Shown here piece by piece: positions 63,472-64,000 of a DNA stretch of 64,000 bases. The notes under the pieces are model-generated. The model was not told where the DNA came from. It was given only the letters and a program-made list of their open reading frames with translations, and made no database searches. This DNA is from Prochilodus magdalenae (lineage: Eukaryota > Chordata > Actinopteri > Characiformes > Prochilodontidae), in the NCBI GenBank assembly GCA_024036415.1, contig JAMWET010006808.1, positions 1 through 64,000 of the forward strand, read 5' to 3'. Both the position numbers and the translations under genes were made by a program. Position 1 is the first letter of the stretch, and every line of letters starts with the position of its first letter.

Positions 63472-63909
63472 TGTGAGAGAGATTCAGAGTTGTTGCTGTA
63501 GACGTAGTTTCAGAGTTCATTCTAAGCTGTGCATGATGAAGTAGTTTGCGGGTCAGAGGTCAGTGTGTTCTCTATATATGATTAAGTGTCTGTACAGCTC
63601 ATGTTATTCTGTCTTCTGGACATCTGGGCCTTGTGACATACTGATACAGAGGCTCATCTCCCTGTCTCCAGATTTTCTTGTCTTTCTGGTCTACGTTGGT
63701 GACCTTGCATCTCCCAAACTTGGGAGTAGCTTACTGCTGCTACCCGGCAACGGGCCTGGGACTCAGGGTATTTTACGCACACACACAAGTAGATATGTAG
63801 GTAGTGTATATATCTCGTTCAGGAGGAGAACGGGCAGCGCTCCTACATTCTATCCTCTTTGTATGCTGTAAACCTTCTTTTCCGTCAATAAATTATTTTC
63901 TGTTGTTCC
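63472..63909 (+). mobile_element. LTR of the endogenous retrovirus family, copy in duplication A copy 2
   Basis: Starts TGTGAGAGAGATTCAGAG and matches 14603-15035 up to shortly after the AATAAA near 63887, then diverges at 63910. It was present before the duplication, or moved with it. Confidence 0.65.
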
Positions 63910-64000
63910 TATGTGCAGCTATTTTTCGAATAAAGGTTTATGAGCTCCTGAAACTTTGAACTTTTTGTTGATTGTTTGGATATGTACGGCAGAAAACACT
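63910..64000. other. Right-edge flank
   Basis: No feature is recognised in the last 91 bases. Confidence 0.5.

Larger units (their letters stand above)
60010..63910 (+). repeat. Segmental duplication A, copy 2
   Basis: Direct-orientation partner of 9540-15030, about 50 kb away. It holds one LRR exon, a single copy of the unit that is tandem in copy 1, and the retroviral LTR. Its left edge coincides with the GA tract of the third Tx1-like LINE, and its right edge falls inside the LTR. Confidence 0.85.

Overview
The window looks like teleost (ray-finned fish) chromosomal DNA. It is AT-rich and mostly non-coding, full of CA and GA microsatellites, and packed with fish-type retroelements. The only host coding signal I can support is a set of leucine-rich-repeat (LRR) exons of the expanded fish NLR (NLRC3-like) immune receptor family. 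I see no bacterial, phage, CRISPR, rRNA or confident tRNA features.

Host gene. Six LRR exons lie on the minus strand at 60474-60301, 32123-31950, 17765-17592, 10034-9861, 9188-9021 and 3990-3817. Five are exactly 174 bp and one is 168 bp. Each has an AG acceptor and a GT donor, and all share one splice phase, so any of them could be joined. A possible short terminal exon lies at 2822-2810. No FISNA, NACHT or B30.2 exon is visible, so the 5' part of the gene would lie beyond the right edge. The introns, normally short in this family, are swollen to tens of kilobases by mobile elements. Two direct segmental duplications carry LRR exons: A (about 9540-15030 and 60010-63910) and B (about 16190-20535 and 29936-34210).

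Layout. 1-3.8 kb: 3' flank with a solo LTR and a LINE fragment. 4.1-9.0 kb: a Tx1-like LINE (minus) set in a GA microsatellite directly beside an LRR splice donor. 9.0-15 kb: two LRR exons, duplication A copy 1 with an internal tandem duplication, one unit of which is peppered with GTGTG-type patches, then a solo LTR. 16.2-20.5 kb: duplication B copy 1. 20.6-25.3 kb: an L2-type LINE tail, an uncharacterised repeat, a solo LTR nested in another LTR, and a Tc1-like transposase remnant. 25.7-29.9 kb: a defective class I endogenous retrovirus. 29.9-34.2 kb: duplication B copy 2. 34.7-36.0 kb: second copy of the uncharacterised repeat.

36.1-60.0 kb is a nested stack of elements. An esterase-ORF1 LINE (plus) is interrupted by a BEL/Pao LTR element. 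Next comes a Tx1-like LINE in GA repeats carrying a 24-bp coding minisatellite, then a second esterase-ORF1 LINE that hosts a TA-flanked DNA transposon with a 512-codon minus-strand frame. A third Tx1-like LINE follows, with an L2-type LINE nested inside it. 60.0-64 kb: duplication A copy 2 with an LRR exon and an LTR.

Most interesting items: the TA-flanked transposon at 48893-50821, whose cysteine-rich protein may be a DDE-type transposase of a superfamily I cannot name; three Tx1-like LINEs all set in GA/TC microsatellites; the GTGTG mosaic tract at 13.3-14.1 kb; and the finding that no reverse transcriptase here is intact, most being damaged at or around the catalytic motif.
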